Assembly (NCBI RefSeq): GCF_020686965.1
Contig: NZ_JAJEPS010000007.1
Location: forward strand, 62,001 to 126,000
Length of the DNA: 64,000 bases
Direction: 5' to 3'
DNA from: Hominiventricola filiformis
GTDB lineage: Bacteria > Bacillota > Clostridia > Lachnospirales > Lachnospiraceae
This document shows, in pieces, positions 27,780 to 35,496 of the stretch. The translations under genes were made by a program, and so were the position numbers. The notes under the pieces were generated by a model. The model saw only the letters and a program-made list of their open reading frames with translations, searched no databases and was not told where the DNA came from. How positions within the stretch are numbered: position 1 is the stretch's first letter; each line of letters starts with the position of its first letter.

Positions 27780-28617
27780 AAAGAGAAAAGCCATCTTCTT
27801 TGACATAGATGGAACATTACTGGCCTCGGGGGAGGGAATTCATGAGAGCGTGAGGGAGGCGCTTAAGAAAGTAAGAAATCATGGGCATCAGATATTTATT
27901 GCTACCGGGCGTGCCTGGTGCTGTCTGCCGGAAGAACTGCAGGATGTGGAACTGGATGGGCTTATTGCCAGTGCAGGAAGTGATATCTGGTTTCACGGAC
28001 AGAATGTGTACCGTCAGTCTCTTTCACCGGATCTGATTGAACATACCTGCCAGATCTTAAAAGAGATGGATGCGGTCTATCTGCTGGAAGGATTTGACCG
28101 GATCTATGTGTCCGAGAAAGCGCAGCGGATTCTTCTTGGGAAAGAGGTGCTGCCAAATGACAATCCGGAGCTGGTTCGCTGGAAAAAGTATTTCCGGCAG
28201 AAGCCAAACCTGTATCCGATCGAGGAATGGACACCGGATGGGGAGAAGGTGCCGAAGATTACCTTTATGTTATTTCAGAAGGAGCAGGTGGAGAAAGTAA
28301 AAGAGATCATGTCAGAACATTTTCATGTGGTCTTTTTCCCGGCGGCTTACGATGACTTCTGGAATGGTGAATTGATTTCCCGAACGGCGGATAAGGGGAC
28401 TGCCATTCAGAAAGCGGCAGAACTTCTTCATATAGGGATTGAGGACACCATCGCGTTCGGGGACAGCATGAATGATTATGAGATGATCGAGAAGGCTGGC
28501 TGCGGTGTGGTGATGGCAAACGGGGATGAATACCTGAAGACAATTGCAGACCGGATCTGTGAGTCTGTACAGGAAGACGGCGTGGTTCGGGAACTGGAAC
28601 GGATGCATCTGATCTAG
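27769..28617 (+). CDS. Cof-type HAD family hydrolase
   Basis: A 282-aa HAD phosphatase of the Cof subfamily (cap type IIB). Motif I is IFFDIDGTLLASG with nucleophile and acid/base Asp; motif II is IFIATGRAW; the lysine-bearing motif III is KGTAIQKAAELL; motif IV is IAFGDSMNDYEMIEKAG. Members dephosphorylate sugar phosphates, flavin or nucleotide phosphates; the substrate cannot be told. I use ATG 27769, 9 nt after GGAG, although an in-frame ATG at 27754 exists. It overlaps the third GT2 gene by 11 nt and precedes the second membrane protein by 10 nt, so it is part of the glycan operon. Confidence 0.9.
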   Translation: MYNKKRKAIFFDIDGTLLASGEGIHESVREALKKVRNHGHQIFIATGRAWCCLPEELQDVELDGLIASAGSDIWFHGQNVYRQSLSPDLIEHTCQILKEMDAVYLLEGFDRIYVSEKAQRILLGKEVLPNDNPELVRWKKYFRQKPNLYPIEEWTPDGEKVPKITFMLFQKEQVEKVKEIMSEHFHVVFFPAAYDDFWNGELISRTADKGTAIQKAAELLHIGIEDTIAFGDSMNDYEMIEKAGCGVVMANGDEYLKTIADRICESVQEDGVVRELERMHLI

Positions 28618-28627
28618 GAGGCCGTTA

Positions 28628-30502
28628 ATGAAGAAGATTTGGAATACAACAACGAAAAACTGGGTGTGCGGAATACTGGCATGCATGGCACTCATGATTA
28701 CGATCAATGCGGATTTGAGCAGTATCAGTGCAGAAGCTGCACAGGGTGGATTTTTCAATGTTCTTGCCATGACGATCAAGAAGCTGGAATATGTCCTTCC
28801 GGTATTTACCTATCGGGATGGACTGCTGGCACTTCTGGTACTGTTCTTTTTTCAGAAGACAACGATCCGTCAGGAGAGCGGCATTTCGCCATGGAGCGTC
28901 CGGATTCCCGCAGGTTTTACTGCTTTTTTCCTGGTATTTGGCTACAGCTTTTACTATACAAATTCCTGGAATCTGATCATTATGGACAAGCTGCATCTGT
29001 TTCTGGCAGCGGTTATGATGGTGGGTTATTATGCACTGTTTGTGAGGATCTTTCATCTTGTTGTGGATAAACTTCCGATTTTAGCGGCAGCATGTGGAGA
29101 ACGTCCCGGAAAATGGTCGGAACTGGTCTTTGAACGGCATGCGTTCTGGGGACCGTTTCTGGTAATTCTGATTTGCTGGATGCCGTACATTCTGGCAAAA
29201 TTTCCTGCTGCATCCATGCCGGAGACACTGGCGGAGATGCGACAGTTCTACTGGAATGATATCAATAACTATTATCCGCCCATGCACACCATTTTGTTAA
29301 GCCTTGTGATGCAGCTGGGAAATGCAGTTCATTCCTATACATTAGGATTTTTCCTGAATCTGGTACTGCAGCTTGGAATGCTGTTATCTGCATTTGCTTA
29401 CGGATTTACGCTGATGAGAAGATGGCAGACCCCTTATAAGCTTCGCTGGGCAGCCCTTGCCATTATCTGTATTGTAGAATTTTTCCCGATGGAATCCACC
29501 GTGGTGGAGAAGGATATCCCGTATGCGGCCTGCGTGATCTTCCTGGTGCTGCTCCTTTATGAACTGGTGCGGCAGATGCACAAGGGAAATGGAATGAACC
29601 GTGTGCAGATGGCAGGATATGTACTGGCCTGCATCGGAACAGCGGGATTTCGGAATGAGGGAATTTACCTGGTACTGGTGTCCGGTATTGCTGTGACTTT
29701 CTATGTGATGCGCACATGGTGGAAAGAGGACCGCAGGAAATGCGGCAGAGTATTGCTGACCGTGCTGCTTCCGATATTGCTGGTGCTGTTTTATCAGAAG
29801 GGATTGCTTCCGGCCTGCGGTGTTGCCGACAACGGACCCAAGGAAGCGCTCTCCATTCCATTCCAGCAGACAGCGCGTTATGTGAGAGATTATGGATATG
29901 AGATTTCCGAGGAAGATGCGGAGATCATTTCCCGGGTGTTGGATTATGAGAATCTGGCGGAGAAGTATGATCCGATCACGTCTGATCCGGTCAAATATAC
30001 CTATCACGCAGAAACGACAGAGGACCTGACTGCTTACTTTGGACTCTGGTTCCGGCAGCTTCTGAAACATCCGGGAAGTGCAGTGGAGGCTACCATGAAC
30101 AATGCCTATGGATGGTTTTATCAGGAAGGATATGCCCAGAACTATATGATGACATCCAAGATCGACGGTCAAGATGTGCGCTGGGAAATCAACCAGCCAG
30201 CTAAACTGGCAGGTGTACGTCAGGTTATGGAACGTGTGGCCAAATGGCTGTCCCGTGTTCCGGTGGTGAACTGGTTTGAAAATGCGGGCATCGTGTCATG
30301 GTTTACCATCCTTCTGACAGCCTTCCTGATCGGAGCAGGAAGAAAGCGGTATCTTCTGCCGATGGCTCCGGTGCTGACAGCCCTCATGGTGTGCATTGCA
30401 GCACCGACCTTCAATTATCAGATGAGGTATATTATGCCGATCATGTTCTGTGTGCCGTTCTATGCGGCCATGGCTGTGCAGGCATTGAGAGAAAAATTGT
30501 GA
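28628..30502 (+). CDS. large membrane protein of the glycan cluster (DUF6020-like)
   Basis: A 624-aa protein with about 12 predicted helices. Conserved-looking features are WMPYILAKFPAASMPETLAEMRQFYWNDINNYYPPMHTILLSLVM in the first large loop, and ESTVVEKDIPYAACVIF. Two soluble stretches lie outside the helices (residues about 405-510, with EDLTAYFGLWFRQLLKHPG). The overall plan is that of GT-C transferases, which have a long first external loop with an acidic site. I think of DUF6020, often found in Firmicute glycan loci, but only from memory of the motif. It ends the cluster at a bidirectional terminator. Confidence 0.65.
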   Translation: MKKIWNTTTKNWVCGILACMALMITINADLSSISAEAAQGGFFNVLAMTIKKLEYVLPVFTYRDGLLALLVLFFFQKTTIRQESGISPWSVRIPAGFTAFFLVFGYSFYYTNSWNLIIMDKLHLFLAAVMMVGYYALFVRIFHLVVDKLPILAAACGERPGKWSELVFERHAFWGPFLVILICWMPYILAKFPAASMPETLAEMRQFYWNDINNYYPPMHTILLSLVMQLGNAVHSYTLGFFLNLVLQLGMLLSAFAYGFTLMRRWQTPYKLRWAALAIICIVEFFPMESTVVEKDIPYAACVIFLVLLLYELVRQMHKGNGMNRVQMAGYVLACIGTAGFRNEGIYLVLVSGIAVTFYVMRTWWKEDRRKCGRVLLTVLLPILLVLFYQKGLLPACGVADNGPKEALSIPFQQTARYVRDYGYEISEEDAEIISRVLDYENLAEKYDPITSDPVKYTYHAETTEDLTAYFGLWFRQLLKHPGSAVEATMNNAYGWFYQEGYAQNYMMTSKIDGQDVRWEINQPAKLAGVRQVMERVAKWLSRVPVVNWFENAGIVSWFTILLTAFLIGAGRKRYLLPMAPVLTALMVCIAAPTFNYQMRYIMPIMFCVPFYAAMAVQALREKL

Positions 30503-30504
30503 TA

Positions 30505-30554
30505 AAAAAGACCGGGATTCCGGCTGGTTTTACAGCAGGAATTTCGGTCTTTTT
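30505..30554. terminator. bidirectional terminator between the glycan cluster and rlmI
   Basis: A perfect 17-pair stem (AAAAAGACCGGGATTCC with GGAATTTCGGTCTTTTT, counting G-T pairs) around a 16-nt loop, with A-tract on the left and T-tract on the right. It serves both convergent genes. Confidence 0.9.
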
Positions 30555-30569
30555 GTGCTATGTGGGGAT

Positions 30570-31772
30570 TTATTTTTCTTCCACCACCTGGAAAATAAAG
30601 AACTTAAGATAATAACTTTCATCTGCGGCCCACAGGATCGGATGGTCCGGAGCCTGAGTGCGGAACTCTACCTGACGAAGTCGTTTGTGAGTAGCTTTGG
30701 CAGCTTCCTTTACAGTCTTTGCCAGCAGCTCCTGCGTCATAAAGTGAGAGCAGGAACAGGTGGCAAAATATCCCCCGTCTTTTACCAGCTTCAGACCCTT
30801 CATATTGATTTCACGATAGCCCTTGATGGCATTTTTGGTAGCTTCTCTGGATTTTGTAAAAGCAGGCGGATCAAGGATAACCACATCGTACTTTTCGCCG
30901 GCAGCAGCAAGCTTCGGTAATTCATCCAGCACATTGGCACAGCGGAAGTGAACCGTATTCTGCAGTCCGTTAAGGCGTGCGTTGGCTTCTGCCTGAGAGA
31001 CTGCATATTCGGAGATATCAAGTCCGGTCACATCACTGGCACCTGCAATACCTGCATTCAGCGCAAAGGTTCCCATATGGGTAAAACAGTCCAGCACTTT
31101 TTTGCCTTTGCAGATGCGCTGCATGGCAAGGCGGTTATATTTCTGGTCCAGGAAAAATCCAGTCTTCTGGCCGTTTGCCACATCTACCAGATAGTGTACA
31201 CCGTTTTCAACGATTTCTACGGTGGTGTCAAATTCCTCTCCGATAAATCCCTTTACTTTTGGTAATCCTTCTTTGGTACGTTCATTGGCATCGCTTCGCT
31301 CGTAGACGCCGCGGATCGTGATGCCGTCTTTGGCCAGCAGTTCTCTTAAAATCATTACGATCTCTTCTTTGAAAGCTTCCATTCCGAGAGCCAGACACTC
31401 TACTACCAGGATATCTTCATATTTGTCAATGACCAGTCCGGGGAGAAAATCTGCCTCACCGAAAATAATCCGGCAAGAGGAAGTATCCACGGTAGTTTTT
31501 CGATAGTCCCATACATTTTTCACCCGCATGGTTAAGAATGCGTGATCGATTTCCTGATCAGCTTTTCTCGTCATCATACGGATGCGGATTTTTGAATTTT
31601 GGTTAATAAATCCGTTTCCCATAGGGTAACCGTCAAAATCGTGGACAGTTACCAAATCGCCATTCTTGAACCGTCCGGTAATGGTATCTATCTCGTTATC
31701 AAAAACCCAGGCTCCGCCGGACTTGATTGTGCGGCCCTCACCCTTTTTCAATGTTACAATCGTGTGATACAT
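30570..31772 (-). CDS. rlmI: class I SAM-dependent rRNA methyltransferase, RlmI/YwbD family
   Basis: A 400-aa enzyme with an N-terminal PUA domain (LKKGEGRTIKSGGAWVFDNEID) and a C-terminal Rossmann methyltransferase. Key segments: EIVENGVHYLVDVANGQKTGFFLDQ, SAM motif VLDCFTHMGTFALNAG, VTGLDISEYAV, and VVILDPPAFTKSR. The E. coli homologue RlmI makes m5C1962 in 23S rRNA; the family also includes enzymes of unproven target. A conserved catalytic cysteine region is FATCSCSHFM. ATG at 31772 has AGAGG upstream. It has its own promoter (TTGACA/TAAACT) and terminator. Confidence 0.88.
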   Translation of the reverse strand: MYHTIVTLKKGEGRTIKSGGAWVFDNEIDTITGRFKNGDLVTVHDFDGYPMGNGFINQNSKIRIRMMTRKADQEIDHAFLTMRVKNVWDYRKTTVDTSSCRIIFGEADFLPGLVIDKYEDILVVECLALGMEAFKEEIVMILRELLAKDGITIRGVYERSDANERTKEGLPKVKGFIGEEFDTTVEIVENGVHYLVDVANGQKTGFFLDQKYNRLAMQRICKGKKVLDCFTHMGTFALNAGIAGASDVTGLDISEYAVSQAEANARLNGLQNTVHFRCANVLDELPKLAAAGEKYDVVILDPPAFTKSREATKNAIKGYREINMKGLKLVKDGGYFATCSCSHFMTQELLAKTVKEAAKATHKRLRQVEFRTQAPDHPILWAADESYYLKFFIFQVVEEK

Positions 31773-31827
31773 AAAATCCTCTTTCTGTGCTGTTTCCTTA
31801 CAGCTTTTGTATTTATAATCTGTTTTT

Positions 31828-31856
31828 AGTTTAGCGGTTGAAAAAAGCAGTGTCAA
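31828..31856 (-). promoter_or_regulatory. sigma-A promoter of rlmI
   Basis: On the minus strand TTGACA (31851-31856) and TAAACT (31828-31833) are 17 bp apart, about 55 nt upstream of the rlmI start. Confidence 0.72.
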
Positions 31857-31912
31857 GAGGTATAAGGCGTGGGAAACGGGCCATACTCTTTTTAGGTTAT
31901 AGTTTCTTGAAT

Positions 31913-32068
31913 CCAGCCAGTTGAAAGTGACAGGCTGTGAAGAGGAACCGCTTGCGCTAAGTCCTCGATCCAGCGGTACTAGCATTCGAACATCGCTGAA
32001 TGCTCGTTCTCATGAAGTACCGGGACTGCGGACGTTCCCTTCACAGGCTATCACTTCCGCCTGGCTGG
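31913..32068. repeat. long palindromic intergenic element (about 156 bp)
   Basis: The 358-bp gap between rlmI and the spore protein holds a nested palindrome. Ends CCAGCCAG (31913-31920) and CTGGCTGG (32061-32068) are perfect complements. Inside, GAAAGTGACAGGCTGTGAAG and its partner CTTCACAGGCTATCACTTCC pair with few mismatches, then GGAAC/GTTCC, GGTACT/AGTACC, and an apical AGCATTC/GAATGCT stem with a GAACATCGCT loop. Nothing in it reads as a gene. It may be a non-autonomous mobile repeat (MITE-like) or a structured RNA; it is not a simple terminator, since no T-run follows. No second copy is in the window. Confidence 0.75.
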
Positions 32069-32075
32069 TAATCAG

Positions 32076-32105
32076 TGAATTATAATTAAAACTAGCTGTT
32101 ATAAC
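32076..32105 (+). promoter_or_regulatory. candidate forespore-type promoter of the SASP gene
   Basis: TGAATT (32076-32081) and TATAAC (32100-32105) with an 18-bp spacer loosely fit the sigma-G pattern (TGAATA, CATACTA). It starts just past the end of the palindrome. The match is weak, but a forespore sigma would suit a SASP gene. Confidence 0.33.
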
Positions 32106-32130
32106 GAAGGAGTAGCAGAAAGGAGTATCT

Positions 32131-32322
32131 ATGGATTTTAACCAGTTAGAAGAGAGCGATCGGATGAAGTATGAAATTGCGGAAGAACTGGGATTGCTTG
32201 AGAAAGTGCAGAAGGGTGGCTGGAAATCTCTATCATCCAGAGAGACCGGAAAGATTGGCGGGATCTTAAGCACCAGACGGAAAGCACAGGCGAAAAAAGA
32301 AAGACCGGATGTTGCAGAATAG
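32131..32322 (+). CDS. small acid-soluble spore protein, alpha/beta type
   Basis: A 63-aa protein. Alpha/beta-type SASPs coat spore DNA, protect it from UV, and are degraded by the GPR protease at germination. The segment MKYEIAEELGL matches the first conserved helix with its GPR cleavage region, and ETGKIGGILSTRRK matches the second conserved block (E-x-G-x-IGG). Between them, the clostridial variant insert LEKVQKGGWKSLS replaces the Bacillus sequence. AAAGGAG sits 7 nt before the ATG. A small hairpin (32318-32337) at the stop codon may end the transcript. Confidence 0.82.
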   Translation: MDFNQLEESDRMKYEIAEELGLLEKVQKGGWKSLSSRETGKIGGILSTRRKAQAKKERPDVAE

Positions 32323-32339
32323 ATGGAGTCATCTATTTT
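32318..32339 (+). terminator. weak terminator after the SASP gene
   Basis: AATAGATG and CATCTATT pair around a GAGT loop and run into TTT. The stem is AT-rich and only 8 bp. Confidence 0.45.
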
Positions 32340-32386
32340 GTATCAGTCCCTTTTGCGTGATTTTAACAGTCATTTTTTATTTTGTA

Positions 32387-32655
32387 GGGCAGATAGAAAA
32401 TAAAAGTTATTTTTTGCCCAATCAGGCAGTGCAGACACGCGAAAATTCTAAAAAAAATAAGTCTTGTTACTTGATTTGGACATATAGAAAATCTGTGATA
32501 TCAGATGCCCAGAAAATTAGGAAAATTTGGGCAAAAGATGCATAAGAATCTCTATATGTCCAATTTGTTTAATTTATGAAACTATATAGCGAAAAATATT
32601 TTTTTCACTGCAAATATTGGGCGTGGAGAGACACAAACATTCCATATACCCAAAT
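32387..32655. repeat. patch of inverted repeats sharing TTGGGC/GCCCAA cores
   Basis: The 462-bp gap between the SASP gene and the truncated ArsC gene has no convincing gene. It contains three hairpins: GGGCA.. with ..TTTTTTGCCC (32387-32419); a larger one with 12-bp perfect arms TTGGACATATAG and CTATATGTCCAA (about 32476-32563) enclosing an inner GCCCAGAAAATT/AAAATTTGGGC stem; and ATTGGGCGTGGA with TCCATATACCCAAT-like sequence (about 32615-32653). The middle one has the size and shape of a small MITE. The base composition is more AT-rich than the neighbours. Confidence 0.5.
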
Positions 32656-32784
32656 GGATCAGCTGCGAGGGAAGTGCTGCCTTCATACAAAATATTCCAC
32701 AAGAGGGGCGAAGTCTATCGTCCGGCCTCCGGTTTCATGAAACCATGCAGGAATGGTGTGATAAATAAAAAGGAGGCTGTACGT

Positions 32785-32922
32785 ATGCTATTTCTTGAAT
32801 ATCTCCAATGCTCTGCCTGTCAGAAGGCAAAAAAATGGTTGGATGAGCATCAGATTTCCTGTGAAGACCGTCACATTATGGAGAACAATCCGACGTCTGA
32901 TCAGATGCGAATAGGAGCCTGA
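32785..32922 (+). pseudogene. truncated ArsC/Spx family (arsenate reductase-like) gene
   Basis: The 45-aa frame begins MLFLEYLQCSACQKAKKWLDEH, which is the N-terminus of the thioredoxin-fold ArsC/Spx/YffB family with its CxxC site, and continues to ENNPTSDQM. Intact members are near 115 aa; here similarity stops at about 32908 and the frame ends after four unrelated residues. A strong AAGGAGG lies 8 nt before the ATG, so the remnant may still be translated. The break falls where the convergent DNA-binding gene ends (32901), consistent with a deletion or insertion junction. Confidence 0.7.
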
Positions 32923-33578
32923 TAATCAGCACCCAGCATCTGTTTTTTCTTTTCCTGAAACTGCCAGAAATAGTTTTCTTCCACATCGGACCAGGAGTGG
33001 GTGGCGCGGTCGTAGACCTGAAGAAATCCTTCCAGTTCCGGATGCTGGCGTACGGTATTATTTAAGTATTCTTCACCGGTCAGGGGATTGATCTCACCTG
33101 CCGGACGGACACGGCGGAATGCTTCAGGGATCTGGAAAGTGATGCGGTCTCCGTTCTCCAGGGTGCGGTCAATCATGTCATCAGTACCAGAAGAATTCTG
33201 ATCTGTATTCTTTTCAGAAAGCGTAGGGGATGGAGTCTGGGACATTGGAGGTACTGCAATATCAGTTCCATTCTCCATATCCGGAAGGAAAGAAGGCTGT
33301 GCCATATGAGGCGGCAATTCTCTGGCTGCCTGCGGCCATGCATATTCGGACGCGATGCGGTCGGCAGGCTCCAGCCGTATGGAAACCCGGTATCCGAGAA
33401 GGCCGGCAATCGTGTACATATCCTGCTCCGGGAAATTATCCCGTTTTAGTCGTTGGGTCAGATTCTGTCGGGACATGGGCTGTCCGGTAGACTGGGTATA
33501 GAGATCTGCCAGATCTTTGATGGTCATATGTTTTCTGTTCAGCAGTATTTTAATCTGTTCGCCAAATGATAATTCCAT
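32901..33578 (-). CDS. helix-turn-helix DNA-binding protein with long C-terminal region
   Basis: A 225-aa protein. Residues 4-60 form an XRE/lambda-repressor-like domain (FGEQIKILLNRKHMTIKDLADLY ... MSRQNLTQRLKRDNF). Residues 75-135 are a proline/serine-rich, probably disordered linker. The C-terminal 85 residues contain FQIPEAFRRVRPAGEINPLTGEEYLNNTV and SWSDVEENYFWQFQEKKKQM; I do not recognise this domain. It has a strong own promoter (TTTACA/TATAAT) and GAAGGAGG before the ATG. Its 3' end overlaps the truncated ArsC gene by 22 nt on the opposite strand. Target genes are unknown; autoregulation is plausible. Confidence 0.7.
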   Translation of the reverse strand: MELSFGEQIKILLNRKHMTIKDLADLYTQSTGQPMSRQNLTQRLKRDNFPEQDMYTIAGLLGYRVSIRLEPADRIASEYAWPQAARELPPHMAQPSFLPDMENGTDIAVPPMSQTPSPTLSEKNTDQNSSGTDDMIDRTLENGDRITFQIPEAFRRVRPAGEINPLTGEEYLNNTVRQHPELEGFLQVYDRATHSWSDVEENYFWQFQEKKKQMLGADYQAPIRI

Positions 33579-33617
33579 AAGAGCCTCCTTCTTTCAGGTG
33601 TATATTCTGTGGTTATG

Positions 33618-33646
33618 ATTATAATACAGAGACCTGACGATGTAAA
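33618..33646 (-). promoter_or_regulatory. sigma-A promoter of the HTH gene
   Basis: Minus-strand TTTACA (33641-33646) and a perfect TATAAT (33618-33623), 17 bp apart, about 40 nt before the start codon. Confidence 0.75.
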
Positions 33647-33703
33647 TTAGAAAGTTTCTTTTCCGATTATCCGGAATAAAATAAAATAAAAAGGATTTGG
33701 CGC

Positions 33704-35425
33704 ATGAACAGTCAGAAAGCAGATAATGATCTGAACCTGGCACTGGATGCCAGGGAAGAAGAACGGGAACGGTCTCTGAACCTGAATGTAGGTTATGACA
33801 GGGAAGACCGGACGTGGGAGTTGATTGTCAAATATTCCGGGAGCCTGGAACGGATTGCTTCGGATGCCATGCAGGTAACGAAATTATCCAACGAATATGC
33901 AATTTTAAGAGTACGGGAGTCGCTGGTGGAGACACTGGCGGCTCTTCCTGAAATTGAATATATGGAAAAACCGCATCGTCTGTATTTTCAGAGAGAAAAT
34001 GGAAAGAGGGTTTCCTGTGTGAATCCAGTACAGAGAGCGCCCTTGTCACTCACAGGAAAAGGAGTGCTGATAGCAGTGCTTGATTCCGGCGTGGATTATA
34101 CCCATCCAGAATTTCGGAACGTCGATGGTACGACCCGGATACGGGCATACTGGGATCAGACAGGTACAGGAACTTCAACGGATGGATGGGTACAGCCAGC
34201 AGAGCTTCCACCGGATGGGTTTCATCAGGGGGTAGAATATAGTCAGGAACAGATAAATGAAGCGCTTGTATCTGGAAAGAAGCTGCCAATGATCGACAGC
34301 AATGGTCATGGAACCGCAGTAGCTGCTATTGCGGCAGGAACCGGAGGCGTTGCGCCGGACAGTGAACTTCTGGTGGTGAAGCTTGGCATTCCCGGGGAGA
34401 CTGGATTCCCCAGAACCACGGAACTGATGGAGGGATTGGACTATGTGCTTCGAAAGGCACTGGAATACAGGATGCCGGTGGCAGTGAATATCAGTTTTGG
34501 AAATACCTATGGATCTCACAGGGGGACCAGTCTTCTGGAAACTTATTTTGACGATATGAGCAGCCGCTGGAAAAATGTGATCTGTGTAGGCAGCGGAAAT
34601 GAAGGAAACAGAGCTGGACACACGGCAGAAAATTTAACCGGGGTGAAGGAGCAGCTGGTGGAACTGACAGTAGCCTCCTATGAACCGGCATTGAGTATAC
34701 AAATATGGAAGAATTATGTGGATCGATTTCAAATCTATCTGACAGCACCGGATGGAACGACAGTCGGTCCTTTTTATGAACAGCCGCCTGCTCAACGCTA
34801 TCTGACGGGCAGAACAGAACTGTTGGTCTATTACGGGGAACCTGGCCCTTACAGCGTGGATCAGGAAATCTTTATCGAGATGATCCCACTTAGTGGATAT
34901 ATAGATGCAGGGGTGTGGACGATCCGGTTGGTTTCGGAAAAGATTGTGGATGGAGCCTGGCAGATGTGGCTTCCGGGAAGTGCGGCTCTGGGAAGCGATA
35001 CCCGTTTTTTACGTCCGGTAGAAGAGACGACGCTTACCATTCCCTCCACCGCATCCAAAGTCATTACCGTTGGGGCTTATGATGCGCTGACCAATGCCTA
35101 TGCAGACTTCTCCGGTCGGGGCGGCAGAAATGGAATTCAGAAGCCGGATCTTGTGGCACCTGGTGTGGATATTCTGACTGCCGCGCCTGATGGCAGATAT
35201 ACTCGCCAGACCGGCACTTCCTTCGCCGTGCCCTTCGTCACCGGTGCCGCGGCTTTGCTCATGCAGTATGGGATTATCAATGGAAATGATCCCTATCTCT
35301 ATGGGGAAAAAGTGAAAGCATATCTCCGCCGCGGTGCTGCTCCGCTGCCAGGGATTCGGGAGTATCCCGATGAGCGGGTGGGGTATGGAAGTTTGTGCCT
35401 GGAAAGTAGTTTGCCAAGTGCTTAA
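33704..35425 (+). CDS. S8 family (subtilisin-like) peptidase, Csp-type
   Basis: A 573-aa serine protease with the full catalytic triad: Asp127 (VLDSGVDYTHPEF), His202 (DSNGHGTAVAA) and Ser506 (GTSFAVPFVTG). There is no signal peptide. An N-terminal region of about 110 residues ending in YMEKPHRLYF looks like a prodomain, and the insertion of about 170 residues between the NISFGN strand and the serine (with VELTVASYEPALSIQIW and a jelly-roll-like pattern) is characteristic of the clostridial Csp germination proteases, which activate SleC. No sleC or other csp gene is adjacent. A germination role is inference from family and from the spore gene nearby. Confidence 0.82.
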   Translation: MNSQKADNDLNLALDAREEERERSLNLNVGYDREDRTWELIVKYSGSLERIASDAMQVTKLSNEYAILRVRESLVETLAALPEIEYMEKPHRLYFQRENGKRVSCVNPVQRAPLSLTGKGVLIAVLDSGVDYTHPEFRNVDGTTRIRAYWDQTGTGTSTDGWVQPAELPPDGFHQGVEYSQEQINEALVSGKKLPMIDSNGHGTAVAAIAAGTGGVAPDSELLVVKLGIPGETGFPRTTELMEGLDYVLRKALEYRMPVAVNISFGNTYGSHRGTSLLETYFDDMSSRWKNVICVGSGNEGNRAGHTAENLTGVKEQLVELTVASYEPALSIQIWKNYVDRFQIYLTAPDGTTVGPFYEQPPAQRYLTGRTELLVYYGEPGPYSVDQEIFIEMIPLSGYIDAGVWTIRLVSEKIVDGAWQMWLPGSAALGSDTRFLRPVEETTLTIPSTASKVITVGAYDALTNAYADFSGRGGRNGIQKPDLVAPGVDILTAAPDGRYTRQTGTSFAVPFVTGAAALLMQYGIINGNDPYLYGEKVKAYLRRGAAPLPGIREYPDERVGYGSLCLESSLPSA

Positions 35426-35496
35426 GATTAGACCAAAATAAATTCTAGTTGGGCAGATATAATGACAGAACTGGCATATAGCCAATCCCCGAGGAG

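Noticed and set aside
30505..30554. short CRISPR-like or attachment-site repeat
   Set aside because: The repeated words are the two arms of a perfect terminator stem between convergent genes; there is no repeat-spacer series.
31861..32130. tRNA gene in the rlmI-SASP gap, suggested by the strong stems and a GGTACT/AGTACC pair
   Set aside because: There is no GGTTCGAATCC arm, no CCA end and no cloverleaf of the right size; the stems form one nested palindrome.
32309..32545. 78-codon frame after the SASP gene
   Set aside because: It begins inside the SASP 3' end, runs through hairpins, has no ribosome binding site and resembles no protein.
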